A stretch of DNA of 64,000 nt from Delphinapterus leucas (lineage: Eukaryota > Chordata > Mammalia > Artiodactyla > Monodontidae). This document shows, in pieces, positions 34,568 to 46,920 of the stretch (position 1 is the stretch's first letter; every line of letters begins with the position of its first letter). The notes below the pieces were generated by a model. It searched no databases. It saw only the letters and a program-made list of their open reading frames with translations, and was not told the origin of the DNA. The position numbers were made by a program, and so were the translations under genes. The stretch spans positions 2,536,976 to 2,600,975 of the forward strand of contig NW_022098022.1 in the NCBI RefSeq assembly GCF_002288925.2. The letters run 5' to 3'.

Positions 34568-35831
34568 GAGGACCTTCAAGATGGCAGAGTAAGTCATGGA
34601 GATCACCTTCCTCCCCGCAAATACAACAAAAATACATCTACATGTGGAGCACCTCCTACAGAACACCTACTGAAAACTGGCAGAAGATCTCAGACCTCCC
34701 AAAAGAAGCCAGAGGGCGACGTACATGCAGAGGCGGGACCAAATCCAAAGCTGAACCCCATGAGCTGTACGAACAAAGAAGAGAAAGGGAAATTTCTCCG
34801 TGGAGCCTCAAGAGCAGTGGATTAAATCTCCACAAGCAACTTGAGGTACCTTGCATCTGTGGAATATGTGAATAAACAACAAATCATCCCAAAATTGGGG
34901 TGGTGGAATCAGGAGCAAATGCAGACTTGGGGTTTGCTTTCTGTGTCTAATTTGTTTCTGGTTTTATGTTTATCTTAGTTTAGTATTTAGAGCTTATTAC
35001 CACTGGTAGATTTGTTTGTTGACTTGGTTGCTCTGTTTTTATACATATGTATTTTTTTTCCTTTTTCTCTGTGAGTGTGTATGTGTATGCTACTCTGTGT
35101 GACTTATGTCTGTATAGGTTTCTTTCACCATTTGTCCTAGGGATCGGTCTGTCCGTTTCTCTTTTTAGTATAGTTTTTAGCACTTGTTATCACTGGTGGA
35201 TTTTTTAATTGGTTTGGTTGCTCATCTTTTTAAATTACTTTTTTATCTTTTTATTTTAATAATATATTTTATTTTAATAACTATTTTATTTATTTATTTT
35301 TCCTTCTTTCTTCTTCTCCCTTTTCTTCTGAGCCGTGTGGCTGACAGTGTCTTGGTGCTCTGTCTGGGTGTCAGGCCTGAGGCTCTGAGGTGGGAGAGAC
35401 AAGTTCAGGACACTGGTCCACCAGAGACCTCCTGGCCCAATGTAATATCAGTCAGCAAGAGCTCCCCCAGAGATCTCTGTCTCAATGTTAAGACCTACCT
35501 CCACTCAACGACCAGCAACCTCCAATGCTGGAAACCCTATGACAAACAACTAGCAAGACAGGAACACAACCCCACCCATTAGCAGAGAGGCTGCCTAAAA
35601 TCATAATAAGGTCACAGACACTCCAAAACACACCACCAGACGTGGTCCTGCCCACCAGAAAGCCAAGATACAACCTCACCCACCAGAACACAGGCACCAG
35701 CCCCCTCCACCAGGAAGCCTACACAACCCACTGAACCAACTTTAGCCACTGGGGACAGACACCAAAAACAATGGGAACTACAAACCTGCAGCCTGTGAAA
35801 TGGAGACCCCAAACACAGTAAGTTAAGCAAA
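34568..35831 (+). promoter_or_regulatory. L1 5' UTR with internal promoter relic
   Basis: About 1.26 kb precede the ORF1 start. In active L1s this region holds the internal pol II promoter. Here a T-rich middle section (34,920-35,320) contains a diverged direct repeat about 190 bp apart: the ATTACCACTGGTAGATTTG...GGTTGCTC stretch near 34,997 and TATCACTGGTGGATTTTT...GGTTGCTC near 35,188. Whether the promoter ever worked at this locus cannot be told. Confidence 0.8.
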
Positions 35832-36721
35832 ATGAAAAGACAGAAATACACAGCAGATGAAGGAGCAAGGTAAAAAGCCACCAGACCTAACAAGTGAAGA
35901 GGAAATAGGCAGTCTACCTGAAAAAGAATTCAGAGTAATCATAGTAAAGATGATCCAGTATCTTGAAAATAGAACGGAGACAATACAAGAAATGTTTAAC
36001 AAGTACCTAGAAGAACTAAACAAACAAACAATGACGAACAACACAATAAATGAAATTAAAAATTCTCTAGAAGGAATCAATAGCAGAATAACTGAGGCAC
36101 AAGAACGGATAAGTGACCTAGAAGATAAAGCGTGGAAATAACTACCACAGAGCAGAATAAGCAAAAAAGAATAAAAAGAATTGAGGACAGTCTCAGAGAC
36201 CTCTGGGACAACATTAAATGCACCAACATTCGAATTACAGGGATCCCAGAAGAAGAAGAGAAAAAGAAAGGGACTGAGAAAATATTTGAAGAGATTATAG
36301 TTGAAAACTTCCCTAATATGGGAAAGGAAATAGTCAATCAAGTCCAGGAAGTGCAGAGAGGCCCATACAGGATAAATCCAAGGAGAAACACGCCAAGACA
36401 CATAGTAATCAGACTATCAAAAATTAAATACAAAGAAAAAAAACATTAAAAGCAGCAAAGGAAGAGCAACAATTAACACACAAGGGAATCCCCATAATGT
36501 TAACAGTTGATCTTTCAGCAGAAACTCTGCAAGCCAGAAGGGAGCAGCAGGACATATTGAAAGTGATGAAAGGGAAAAACCTACAACCAAGATTACTCTA
36601 CCCAGCAAGGATCTCATTCAGATTTGATGGAGAAATTAAAACCTTTACAGACAAGCAAAAGCTAAGAGAATTCAGCACCACCAATCCAGCTTTACAACAA
36701 ATGCTAAAGGAACTTCTCTAG
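35832..36721 (+). pseudogene. L1 ORF1 (RNA-binding chaperone), frameshifted
   Basis: L1 ORF1p is a trimeric RNA-binding chaperone with a coiled coil, an RRM domain and a C-terminal domain. The ATG at 35832 opens MKRQKYTADEGAR and then hits a stop at 35871. The frame moves to 35857-36141 (coiled coil, ISDLEDKAWK), then 36132-36449 (RRM part, with NIRITGIPEEEEKKKGTEK), then 36497-36721 (C-terminal domain, QPRLLYPARISFRFDGEIK, ending KELL). At least three frame changes are needed, so no ORF1p is made. The 58-bp gap to ORF2 is of normal length for L1. Confidence 0.93.
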
Positions 36722-36779
36722 GCAGGAAACACAAGAGAAGGAAAAGACCTACAATAACAAACCCCAAACAATTAAGAAA

Positions 36780-39700
36780 ATGGTAATAGGAACATACATA
36801 TCGATAATTACCTTAAATGTAAACGGATTAAATGCTCCAACCAAAAGACACAGACTGGCTGAATGGATACAAAAACTAGACCTGTATATATGCTGTCTAC
36901 AAGAGACCCACTTCAGACCTAGGGACACATACAGACTGAAAGTGAAGGGACAGAACAAGATATTCCATGCAAATGGAAATCAAAAGAAAGCTGGAGTAGC
37001 AATTCTCATATCAGACAAAATAGACTTTAAAATAAAGACTATTACAGGAGAGGAAGAAGGACACTACATAATGATCAAGGGATCAATCCAAGAAGAAGAT
37101 ATAACAACTGTAAATATTTATGCACTCAACATAGGAGCACCTCAGTACATAAGGGAAATGCTAACAGCCATAAAAGGGGAAATCAACAGTAACACAATAA
37201 TAGTAGGTCTTTAATACCACACTTTCACCAATGGACAGATCATCCAAAATGAAAATAAAGAAACACAAGCTTTAAATGACACATTAAACTAGACTTAATT
37301 GATATTTATAGAACATTCCACCCAAAAACAACAGAATACACTTTCTTCTCAAGTGCTCATGGAACATTCTCCAGGACAGATCATATCTTGGCTCACAAAT
37401 CAAACCTTGGTAAATTTAAGAAAACTGAAATCATACCAAGTATCTCTTCTGACCACAATGCTATGAGACTAGATATGAATTACAGGAAAAATTCTGTAAA
37501 AAATACAAACGCATGGCAGCTAAACAATACAGTACCAAATGATGAAGAGATCACTGAAGAAATCAAAGTGGAAATCAAAAAACACCTAGAAACAAATGAC
37601 AATGAAAACATGACGACCCAAAACCTATGGGAGGCAGCAAAAGCAGTTCTAAGAGGGAAGTTTATAGAAATACAATCCTACCTCAATAAACAAGAAAAAT
37701 CTCAAATAAACAACCTAACGTTACATCTAAAGCAATTAAAGAAGAACAAAAACCCCCCAAAGTTAGCAGAAGAAATCATAAAGGTTAGATCAGAAATAAA
37801 TGAAAAGGAAAACAAGGAAATGATAGCAAAGATCAATACAACTAAAAGCTGGTTCTTTGAGAAGGTAAACAAAACTAATAAACTGTTAGCCAGGCTCATC
37901 AAGAAAAAAGGGAGAAGACTAAAATCAATAGAATTAGAAATGAAAAAGAAGTAACAACTGACACTTTAGAAATACAAACCATCATGACCAATTACTACAA
38001 AAAACTATATACCACTAAAATGGACAACCTGGAAGAAATGGACAAATTCTTAGAAAAGCACAACCTTCCCAGACTGAACCAGGAAGAAATAGAAAATATG
38101 AACAGACCAATCACAAGTACTGAAATTGAGACTGTGATTAATAATCTTCCAACAAACAAATGCCCAAGACCAGATGGCTTCTCAGAGGCAAATTCTATAA
38201 AACATTTAGAGAAGAGCTAACACCTATCCTTCTCAAACTCTTCCAAAATACAGCAGAGGGAGGAACACTCCCAAACTCATTCTATGAGGCCACCATCACC
38301 CTGATACCAAAACCAGACAAAGATGTCACACAAAAAAAGAAAACTACAGGCCAATATCACTGATGAACATAGATGCAAAAATCCTCAACAAAATACTAGC
38401 AAACAGAATCCAACAGCGCATTAAAAGGATCAGACACCATGATCAGGTGGGGTTTATCCCAGGAATGCAAGGATTCTTCAATATATGCAAATTCAATGTG
38501 ATGCACCATGTTAACATATTGAAGGAGAAAAACAATATGATCTCAATAGATGCAGAAAAAGCTTTTGACAAAATTCAACACCCATTTATGATAAAAAAAA
38601 AAACCCTACAGAAAGAAGGCATAGAGGGAACTTACCTCAACATAATAAAGGTCATATATGACAAACCCACAGCCAACATCATTCTCAACGGTGAAAAACT
38701 GAAACCATTTCTACTAAGATCAGGAAGAAGACAAGGTTGCTCACTCTCACCACTGTTATTCAACATAGTTTTGGAAGTTTTAGCCACAGCAATCAGAGAA
38801 GAAAAATAAAAGGAATCCAAGTAAAAGTAAAAGAAGTAAAATTGTCACTGTTTGCAGAGGAAATGATACTATACACAGAAAATCCTAAAGATGCTACCAG
38901 AAAACTACTAGAGGTAATCAATGAATTTGGTAAAGTAGCAAGTACAGAATTAATGCACAGAAATCTATTGCATTCCTATATACTAATAATGAAAAATCTG
39001 AAAGTGAAATTAAGGAAACACTCCCATTTACCACTGATACTACAAAGCTACAGTAATCAAGACAGTATGGTACTGGCATAAAAAACAGAAATATAGAACA
39101 ATGGAACAGGATAGAAAGACCAGAGATAAACCCACACACCTATGGTCACCTTATCTTTGATAAAGGAGGCAAGAATATACAATGGAGAAAAGACAGCCTC
39201 TTCAATAAGTGGCGCTGAGAAGACTGGACAGCTACATGTCAAAGAATAAAATTAGAACACTCCCTAAAACCATAAACAATAAACTTCAAATGGATTAAAG
39301 ACTTCAGTGTAAGGCCAGACACCATCAAACTCTTAGAGGAAAACATAGGCGGATCACTCTATGACATATATCACAGCAAGATCCTTTTTGAACCAACTCC
39401 TAGATAAATGGAAATAAAAAAAAATAAACAAATGGCACCTAATGAAACTTCAAAGCTTTTGCACAGCAAAGGAAACCATAAACAAGACAAAAAGAGAACC
39501 CTCAGAATGGGAGAAAATATTTGCAAACAAAGCAAATGACAAGGCATTAATCTCCAAAATATACAAGCAGCTCATGCAGCTCTATATCAAAAAAACAAAC
39601 ACCCCAATCCAAAAATGGGCAGAAGATCTAAATAGACATTTCTCCAAAGAATATATACAGATTACCAACAAACACATGAAAGGATGCTCAACATCACCAA

Positions 39701-40218
39701 TCATTAGAGAAATGCAAATCAAAACTGCAATGAGGTATCACCTCACACCAGTCAGAATGACCATCATCAAAAAATCTACAAACAATAAATGCTAGAGAGG
39801 GTGTGGAGAAAAGGGAACACGCTTGCACTGTTGGTGTGAATGTAAATTGATACAGCCACTATGGAGAACGGTATGGAGGTTCCTTAGAAAACTAATAATG
39901 GAACTACCATATGACCCAGCAATCCCACTACTGGGCATATATCCTGAGAAAACCTTAATTCAAAAAGAGTCTTGTACCACAATGTTCACCACAGCAATAT
40001 TTACAATAGCCAAGACATGGAAGCAACCTAAGTGTCCATCCATCGATGAATGGATAAAGAAGATGTGGCACATATATACAATGGAATATTACTCGGCCAT
40101 AAAAAGAAACGAAATTGAGTTATTTGTAGTGAGGTGGATGGACCTAGAATCTGTCATACAGAGTGAAGTAAGTCAGAAAGAAAAATACCGTATGCTAACT
40201 CATATATATGGAATTTAA
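36780..40218 (+). pseudogene. L1 ORF2 (endonuclease and reverse transcriptase), inactivated
   Basis: ORF2p nicks DNA and reverse-transcribes L1 RNA. The endonuclease is readable at 36780-37214 (LNVNGLNAPTKRHR, CLQETHF) and again from 37388 in another frame (SSDHNAM). RT parts are at 38363-38809 ([45 protein letters not shown]). The catalytic box reads KLSLFAEEMILY at 38,841 instead of FADD, so both aspartates are lost. The C-terminal region is at 39442-40218 with a zinc knuckle whose tryptophan codon is TAG at 39793-39795. There are at least six frame changes, and about 400 bp are missing near 39,035. Confidence 0.95.
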
Positions 40219-40557
40219 AAAAAAAAATGGTTCTGAAGCACCTAGGGTCAGGACAGGAATAAAGATGCAGATGTGAATGGACTTCAGGACATGGGGAGGG
40301 GGAAGGGTAAGCTGGGATGAAGTGAGAGTGGCATGGAAGTATATACACTAGTAAATGTAAAATAGATAGCTAGTGGGAAGATCAGCTCAGTGCTCTGTGA
40401 CCCCCCAGAGGGGTGGGATAGGGAGGGTGGGAGGGAGATGCAAGAAGGAGGGAATATGGGGACATATATATAACTGATTCACTTTGTTATACAGCAGAAA
40501 CTAACACACCATTGTAAAGCAACTACACTCCAATAGAGATGTTAAAAAATATTTACA

Positions 40558-41410
40558 TAAAGTATTTTAAGAAAATTATGAGAAGCCTTAATATCTAGGA
40601 CTAACATATCTACTTTGCTAAACTATAAAAGGTGACTTTTGGAAGACATAAGAGATGAATGATATTTAGAAAGATGTAAATCTGAAAACTGCAACTGGAT
40701 AGAATGCCACATCATTAATAACATAGGCCTCTTTTCAAAATTTTTGTTTAGTCACTTGAAATTGCAATTAAGTGGAATTACCTAACATTTCTTGGAAGTG
40801 ACTTATTTTTCCCATACCATGCATTGTTAAAAATATCCAATATCTTACATCCAAGAGCTGCTAATAAACATCCAATTGCTTCTCAATTTAAGAGTAGGGC
40901 AATTACATTATTCCATAATCTCACATAATTTTGAAATAACAGAATTGCCCATTTAACTCATAATTGTTTTTATTCACTCACCCTTACCTATTCGGCAAAA
41001 ACCTACAATTGCACTTTTATGGCAGTAGCACAATAGGGTTCTAATATTCTACTAATATTAAGTCATAAAATGTTACACAGGGAAAAAAATTCACATTTCA
41101 CCAATCACGTGGTACACGTTCTTTCGTGTTATGCAGTTCGGATAAAATAATTATAATTGCCATTAGGTCACTTGCTTTGTAGGGGAAAATACGAAACTAA
41201 GCATGTAGGTTAGTTTCCCATGATGCAGTACTAGTTACATTCCTTGGAAGAGTTATAGAGTAGATTCTACTTACAGCAAGTGCCTTTCTGAGATGATTTC
41301 CACAGCTAACCTTATTAAAAGGGTTAACACCTAACCAAGAAAGTATATTTCAAAGAAAGGTATGTATATATTCATATAGGGATAAGTATCAATTTATCAA
41401 GTGATGAATT
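40558..41410. other. Unassigned AT-rich sequence
   Basis: No gene or repeat recognised downstream of the L1. Confidence 0.45.
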
Positions 41411-41855
41411 TATAACACTGGTCACCACTGTTTACTGTATGAAAGTAGGTGCTTTGTATGGATAAATTTGATCCTTACAAAATCATCCTATGTAAAAGGC
41501 ATTACATTATTCCCATTTTATAGGTGAGAAAACCAAGACACAAAAATATTAACATTCTTCAAGTTATTTAGCTAGAAATGGAAAAGCCAAGATTTTTTTT
41601 TTTTTTTTCTGGTACGCGGGCCTCTCACTGCTGTGGCCTCTCCCGTTGCCGAGCACAGGCTCCAGACGCGCAGGCCCAGCGGCCATGGCTCACGGGCCCA
41701 GCCGCTCCGCAGCACGTGGGATCTTCCCGGACCGGGGCACGAACCCGCGTCCCCTGCATCGGCAGGCGGGCTCTCAACCACTGCGCCACCAGGGAAGCCC
41801 GCCAAGATTTGAATTCAGGCAGTAAGGATCCATTCAGCCATACAGCATAATGGAA
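41411..41855 (-). mobile_element. MIR split by a SINE insertion
   Basis: Antisense MIR text lies on both sides of the CHR SINE: ATTATTCCCATTTTATAGGT and GAGAAAACCAAGACACAAAA on the left (41,505-41,595), TTTGAATTCAGGCAGTAAGG on the right (41,810-41,830). Removing the SINE and one duplicate copy restores MIR order, so the SINE jumped into a pre-existing MIR. Confidence 0.7.
41596..41800 (-). mobile_element. CHR SINE, short cetacean form, nested in MIR
   Basis: A full-length antisense copy with poly(T) tail and head CCAGGGAAGCCC. A perfect 10-bp duplication GCCAAGATTT flanks it (41586-41595 and 41801-41810). The copy is CpG-rich and well preserved. The duplicated sequence is itself part of the older MIR. 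Confidence 0.97.
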
Positions 41856-44599
41856 CACTGACTGAACCTATAATTCCTTCTTTTTTAAATCAGGCAAATG
41901 GCAATAACTATAGTGGTTCTTTGGGAAAAGCACCTGGCACTGATGTATCCTTTTCCTCAGCTATAAAATGAGGAAAATGGGCTGCGTAAGTGTCTTTGTG
42001 ACGACTAGAATTGCTTATTTGCTCTCTGCAAATTTGAGACGACATCATTTGCACAATTTTGAAAGATGTCTACTTGAATTTTATTTTCTTTTGTTTCAGG
42101 GTAATGTCTAATACTTGACACGAACCCCAGGCTCAACCAAAGTCCATTTTTTTAAACATCCCACGTCAGGAAATGTAACTGACATGCTCAATCTGTTAAT
42201 TTGTAATGCTTTACCTTCAGTTATGTAAAGACAAAACACTGCCCATATCCTGCCCATGTGACTATGGTCCACAGTTGAAGCCACTTCTTAATGCTGCTCT
42301 AGATGTTTTAACCCAGCACTGAGAGAGACATGAGCCGAAGTTACACTCAGTCAACACTCATCACTACTTCTTGCCTATCTTCCAATCATTAGCACTCAAA
42401 CAGATGGGCATGAAGGTAAAGAACCTGCTTTTAAGTTCTGCCACTGTCTCCTAGAGTACGTCAAGGGCTGAAATAGGTTGCAGTCATTTTCATAATTCAT
42501 ACAGAAGCCTGCCCAACTTAATGGAGGGAAAAAGGGAAGTCAATCATTTGGAAATCTAAGAATTCTTAACTTCAGGGAGGTGAAATGAGTATTGGACTTG
42601 AGACCGGAGTGTAAGGAACAAAACCGGATTCATCATGTGGCTGGTGAAAGAGCTACATGTTGAACCCAGAAATCTGGCTCCAGACACAAGCAGTGACCAT
42701 GGGGCTCACGTGGGCGTGTTAGTGTGAGCGCCCCTCCCATCATTTGGTCTTATCTTCACAACAAAACTAATCAGGTTTTTGCTCAGCTGCGTGACATCAC
42801 TGAATCAGGTTACACCCATTTTGAAAAGATGCATAAAGACTTCCTCCATTAATTCAGTACATTGTCAATTATGTCAGTGTCATGAGCTCTTCATCTTAAA
42901 AATTTCTTTGTTCAGTTTTGTTTGCTCGACTGGATCCCTGGGCACTGGGCCCAGACTGGTTAAAGTTATGTTTATGTGATGTTTATGTTATCAAGTGCAG
43001 AGACCCAGTGCTTCACCTCCAGTGGCTCACTATGAATTGTCACCATTAAATCTGCAAACACATGTGAAATAGTCCCACACCGGGCTCAGGTTTTATCATT
43101 TAAATTCCTGATTAATACTCTGTTTTAGGGATATTAGAACTTATAATTATCTTCAGCAAATTATCAAATAAAAATCTCTACTTGTTCAACCTGACAACCT
43201 CCTCTGAGAAGTTTTGGAAATGAGACTTCATTATGTTTAGTTCTGTTCAGCTAATAGCGTCTTAGAAAGCTACATTTGAATATGGATTCTTTTTTCCATC
43301 AAATGTTATTAAGATTTTATTCAACAGTTGAGTGGCAATGTTACAGAGGTGAAATAAAGGTTACAATCAACCAAACTCAGTTACAAACATTCCCAGATAG
43401 GATACTACTTTATAAATTTGAAGCACACCAAAAATATCCTCTACCCTACTGAACACATCAGCTCCTGACGTTCTGTAGAGGAAATAAGTATAGAATCACC
43501 TACTGATGTATGGTTAGGTTCATAAAAGTTGGCATTTGAAATATTTTTAAAAGAGAATATCTTTCTGTCACTATTGGTTTGAAAACCTTTGTTTTTCCTT
43601 ATAAACACTGTGAAGTCTTCATCAGAACAAATCTTTTTTCTTCCAAAACTTATACCACGAACATTCATGGAATTCCAGGATCTCTAGCTGAATACTGCAA
43701 ACATTCCATAAAACACGTTGGCATTTAAAATATTTTGAAAGGATTAAAGATTTAAGATGTGTAATATTAAAAGAAACCTGCAAGACGGAAACCACTGCCA
43801 TTATTTCCACATTAAAAGAGATGATCTGTGTTACCATAACCAAATACATATGTTACGAATTTAAGATTCACTCAATAAAGGAAAATTGAAATGCGTAAGT
43901 AAAATGAAATTTTACTCTTATCTAAAAATTTCATTAGCAAACTTAGTCCATGCCAGATAGGAGAAATAAAAGTAAATTTGGTCAGTTTAAGTTATACTCC
44001 AACAATGCCACTCAATATATTTTCTACAGAATCTAAGAATTAAAATGCTTAGATGAGCAGCTCCACACCTGTTCGTGCTTATCCTCTTGATCAATTGCTT
44101 CCTTGAAATTATCAGTAAAGCTTGATTCTGGGTAATATCTGATTTGCCCGAGTCCGATTTAACAACCAATCCTTAATCTAATCCTTTGTGTGAGCTCCAC
44201 ACCTTTAACCAATGATAGAGTCAAAAAGCTCTACAATGCGGCTTCTGTAGGAAAGCTTTCTACTCTCAGTAGCACTTCTCAGGACAGGAACTGAGAAAAA
44301 CAATTTGTAAAGTTTTAGAAAACATGACTTGGCATTAATGCCAGTTGAGTACAGGTGTTTATAAAGAATATGCTTTTTTAAAACAGTGGTATCAAAGGCT
44401 AAATCTAGGTGATACTTGGATTACTTCCTTTCAGTTTTTTAAACTAAAAACATTAATGAAGAAAGAGCAGAAACTGACTTGGATTTGATTCATTTGCACT
44501 TAGGGGGAGAAAAAGAATGAGAATACCCCAAGTGTCGACACCAGCCAAAATCAGTCATACCCAGCTTACCATGCAGTATACTTAGAGCCCTCCAATCAT
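41856..44599. other. Unassigned sequence with a small MIR remnant
   Basis: No gene. At 41,945-42,010 CCTCAGCTATAAAATGAGGA followed by AAATGGGCTGCG looks like a sense MIR core fragment. The rest is AT-rich and not assignable by eye. Confidence 0.4.
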
Positions 44600-44900
44600 T
44601 TCTCATACCCATAGTAATGTTCTTTTTAATCAAAGTAAGATTTCTATGTTTTCAAGCCCATTGTTAAGAACACAAGCATTGAAATTGTCATTGTACATAA
44701 CATTTGAATTTCAGTTATAAAAGCCTCTCATTGTGAATCTTCAGAGTTTTGATGAATATCCCATTAGGATAACGATTCAGTCAGCTGCAATATTGTTTAT
44801 AATTTTAAAGCCTTTTCGGCTGCAATGAAAGGGCAAAATTTTGTTTCCTTTAAAAGAGATAGTTCTGAAATAACTGAAGGATATTCAAGAAAGACCAGTC
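44600..44900. other. Unassigned block, possible conserved non-coding element
   Basis: Repeat-free AT-rich sequence with GGATAACGATTCAGTCAGCT, GCAATATTGTTTATAATTTT and AAAGCCTTTTCGGCTGCAAT, including forkhead- or SOX-like TTGTTTA cores and retained CpGs. This is only a texture-based guess. Confidence 0.15.
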
Positions 44901-45749
44901 TATTTTTCTTTGATGTGTATTTTATTACCCAAATTAGTTTTTATTAGTCTATTTTACCAAATGGTTTTCTTAAACCAACTTATACCCATGTAAAAGATCT
45001 GCATGCCTCCTGTTCTTAATATATGTGTGTTTATTGTGACACTAAAGGCAATGAACCAAAGAAGACCCAATTCTCCTTTGCATTATAACCATACCCCGAG
45101 AGTTACCAGGCTCTTAACACCTTGAGTTTCTAGCGGTACAACAGCTTGAACACTTATGAATAAGAGAATTTCCTCAATCTTCTGAGACTATAAATGTTAA
45201 TAAAACCAAGCCCACTTGTCCAAAGTTAGTAAATTTGGTTTTGTTTAAAACTTCACCAATCCTCGTAAGTTTCCTTCATAGCAGTAGATATGTAACAGTT
45301 AACCCAATTTTGAGATAAGTAGAAAGTACATATCGTTCACTGAAAGCCACAGTTAATATATGAGACAAAGTCTGTCTTATAACCTGAGAATTTTAAGCCT
45401 GACTTACCTTCTGGCATAGACCTAAGAGGCAGAAGTACCAAAAAAAAAAAGCTCATACTTTTCAAAAATCAACATTGAACCCATGAAATATTCAGCAAAG
45501 TACTTTAAACACTGAAATGTTGTACAATCTAACTTAGAAGTCAACAAAACCCGAATGACTTAAGGAATTAAGGATCATGCAATAAAACCTAAAGTGATTT
45601 ATGTAGTTAAGAGGTTTTTAAAAAACAGAATAGGCCTAAAAGTGTTGCTAAATGGTCAGATAATCAATGGTACCGAAGAGTTTCAAGATGTCTCATCCTT
45701 TAATCAAACTGTGAACAAATTAAGCCAGATATTAAAAGCAACATCAGAA
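44901..45749. other. Unassigned AT-rich sequence
   Basis: No gene or repeat recognised. The 89-codon frame at 45594-45863 runs from unique DNA into the LTR-like block and has no domain. Confidence 0.4.
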
Positions 45750-46195
45750 TTACTCACATCTCTCGTGGAATCCCGCTTACGGCAGAACCGCAGGGAACGC
45801 CATGCTGCACCGAAGAGACGCCCTCCAAGATGGAGGAATTTATACCCCAACGCTGCTGGTTAGGCTGCCCTGGGCCTATCAGCTTTCTCCTGAAATTGCC
45901 TTCAGCTGAAGAGCTGCCTCTTTCAAGGCAGGAAAACCTGTATCCAATGATGGTCAATAAGGAAGGATCAAGGCCTGGTTTGCTCGCTCCCAGCTTAGAA
46001 CAACTTGGAAGGGCAGCATCAAACTCGCTATGAGATCGGCTGACACCTTCTAAGGACTTCATCGCAGCCTGAAGTCTCTCTCTGTCCAATCTTGCTGCCT
46101 TTCCTTTTCCACAGGTGTGGGTGCTGATTGACTGGGCTTTCTCAGGCTAATTATAGGGCCTGCTCTCCAGGGAATTTAAGCAGCAACACCTGTCG
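45750..46195 (+). mobile_element. LTR-like sequence (ERVL type?)
   Basis: A GC-richer block with CATCGCAGCCTGAAGTCTCT, CTGTCCAATCTTGCTGCCTT and TCCTTTTCCACAGGTGTGGG resembles the downstream part of old mammalian ERVL-type LTRs. Terminal ends and a polyadenylation signal are not clear and the subfamily is unknown. Confidence 0.35.
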
Positions 46196-46562
46196 ATGTT
46201 CACCTAAAACTGCAGGTTTTAAAATCCTGATAGTTTGCATTCTACCTCACAGATATCCAAATAATTGTAGCTTGATGAAAAGCGGGATGAACAACTGAGA
46301 GAGAGAGAGTTTGCAACATTTTCCAAGGCAACTTTCTAAAGATGCTTTCAAAACCATAGGCATGAAGGGGTAAAAATCTGAATTATTTCCAGATGCTGGC
46401 AATTAAGAATAGTGTCATTACTACCTTGGTACAAAGCCAAATTTCATTAACTTCAGGAGGTAAAGGAAAATTTCAAGGAGATGTGGGGATAAGTTGAGAA
46501 ATATGATTATTTTTGATAGCGCAGCAACTGGGTGAAAGCAATCATTTCTCAATGCCCGGATT
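46196..46562. other. Unassigned sequence
   Basis: No gene or repeat recognised. A short (GA)n lies near 46,300. Confidence 0.4.
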
Positions 46563-46577
46563 AAATTATTCTGCAGA

Positions 46578-46905
46578 GGGGCTTCCCTGGTGGCGCAGTG
46601 GTTAAGAATCCGCCCTGCAGATGCAGGAGACACGGGTTCGAGCCCTGGTCCAGGAAGATGCTACATGCCATGGAACAACTAAGCCCGTGCACCACACCTA
46701 CCGAGCCTGCGCTCTAGAGCCCACGAGCCACAACTACTCAGCCTGTGCGCCTAGAGCCCGTGCTCCGCAACGTGAGAAGCCACCGCAATGAGAAGCCCGC
46801 ACACCGCAAAGAAGAGCAGCCCCCGCTCGCCGCAGCTAGAGAAAGCCCGCACGCAGCAACCAAGACCCAACGCAGGCAAAAATAAACAAATTAATTAATT
46901 TTAAA
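46578..46905 (+). mobile_element. CHR SINE, long form
   Basis: A sense long-form copy from GGGGCTTCCCTGGTGGCGCA to CAAGACCCAACGCAGGCAAA and an A/T-rich tail. A perfect 15-bp target-site duplication AAATTATTCTGCAGA lies at 46563-46577 and 46906-46920. Confidence 0.97.
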
Positions 46906-46920
46906 AAATTATTCTGCAGA

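Larger units (their letters stand above)
34568..40544 (+). mobile_element. Nearly full-length cetacean L1 (LINE-1), inactive
   Basis: An L1 of about 6.0 kb with all four parts in order: 5' UTR (34568-35831), ORF1 relic (35832-36721), ORF2 relic (36780-40218) and 3' UTR to CTCCAATAGAGATGTT at 40544. It starts GAGGACCTTCAAGATGGCAG, the usual L1 promoter end of this lineage. Flanks AAAAATATTTGCA (34555-34567) and AAAAATATTTACA (40545-40557) form a 13-bp target duplication with one mismatch. Multiple frameshifts, an internal deletion and altered catalytic residues show that it cannot move by itself. Confidence 0.97.

Noticed and set aside
35823..36401. Minus-strand frame of 192 codons
   Set aside because: It is the antisense of L1 ORF1, whose A-rich sense strand gives stop-poor reverse frames.
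36780..40218. L1 ORF2 as a functional retrotransposase
   Set aside because: Frame changes, a nonsense codon, the FAEE box and an internal deletion exclude function.
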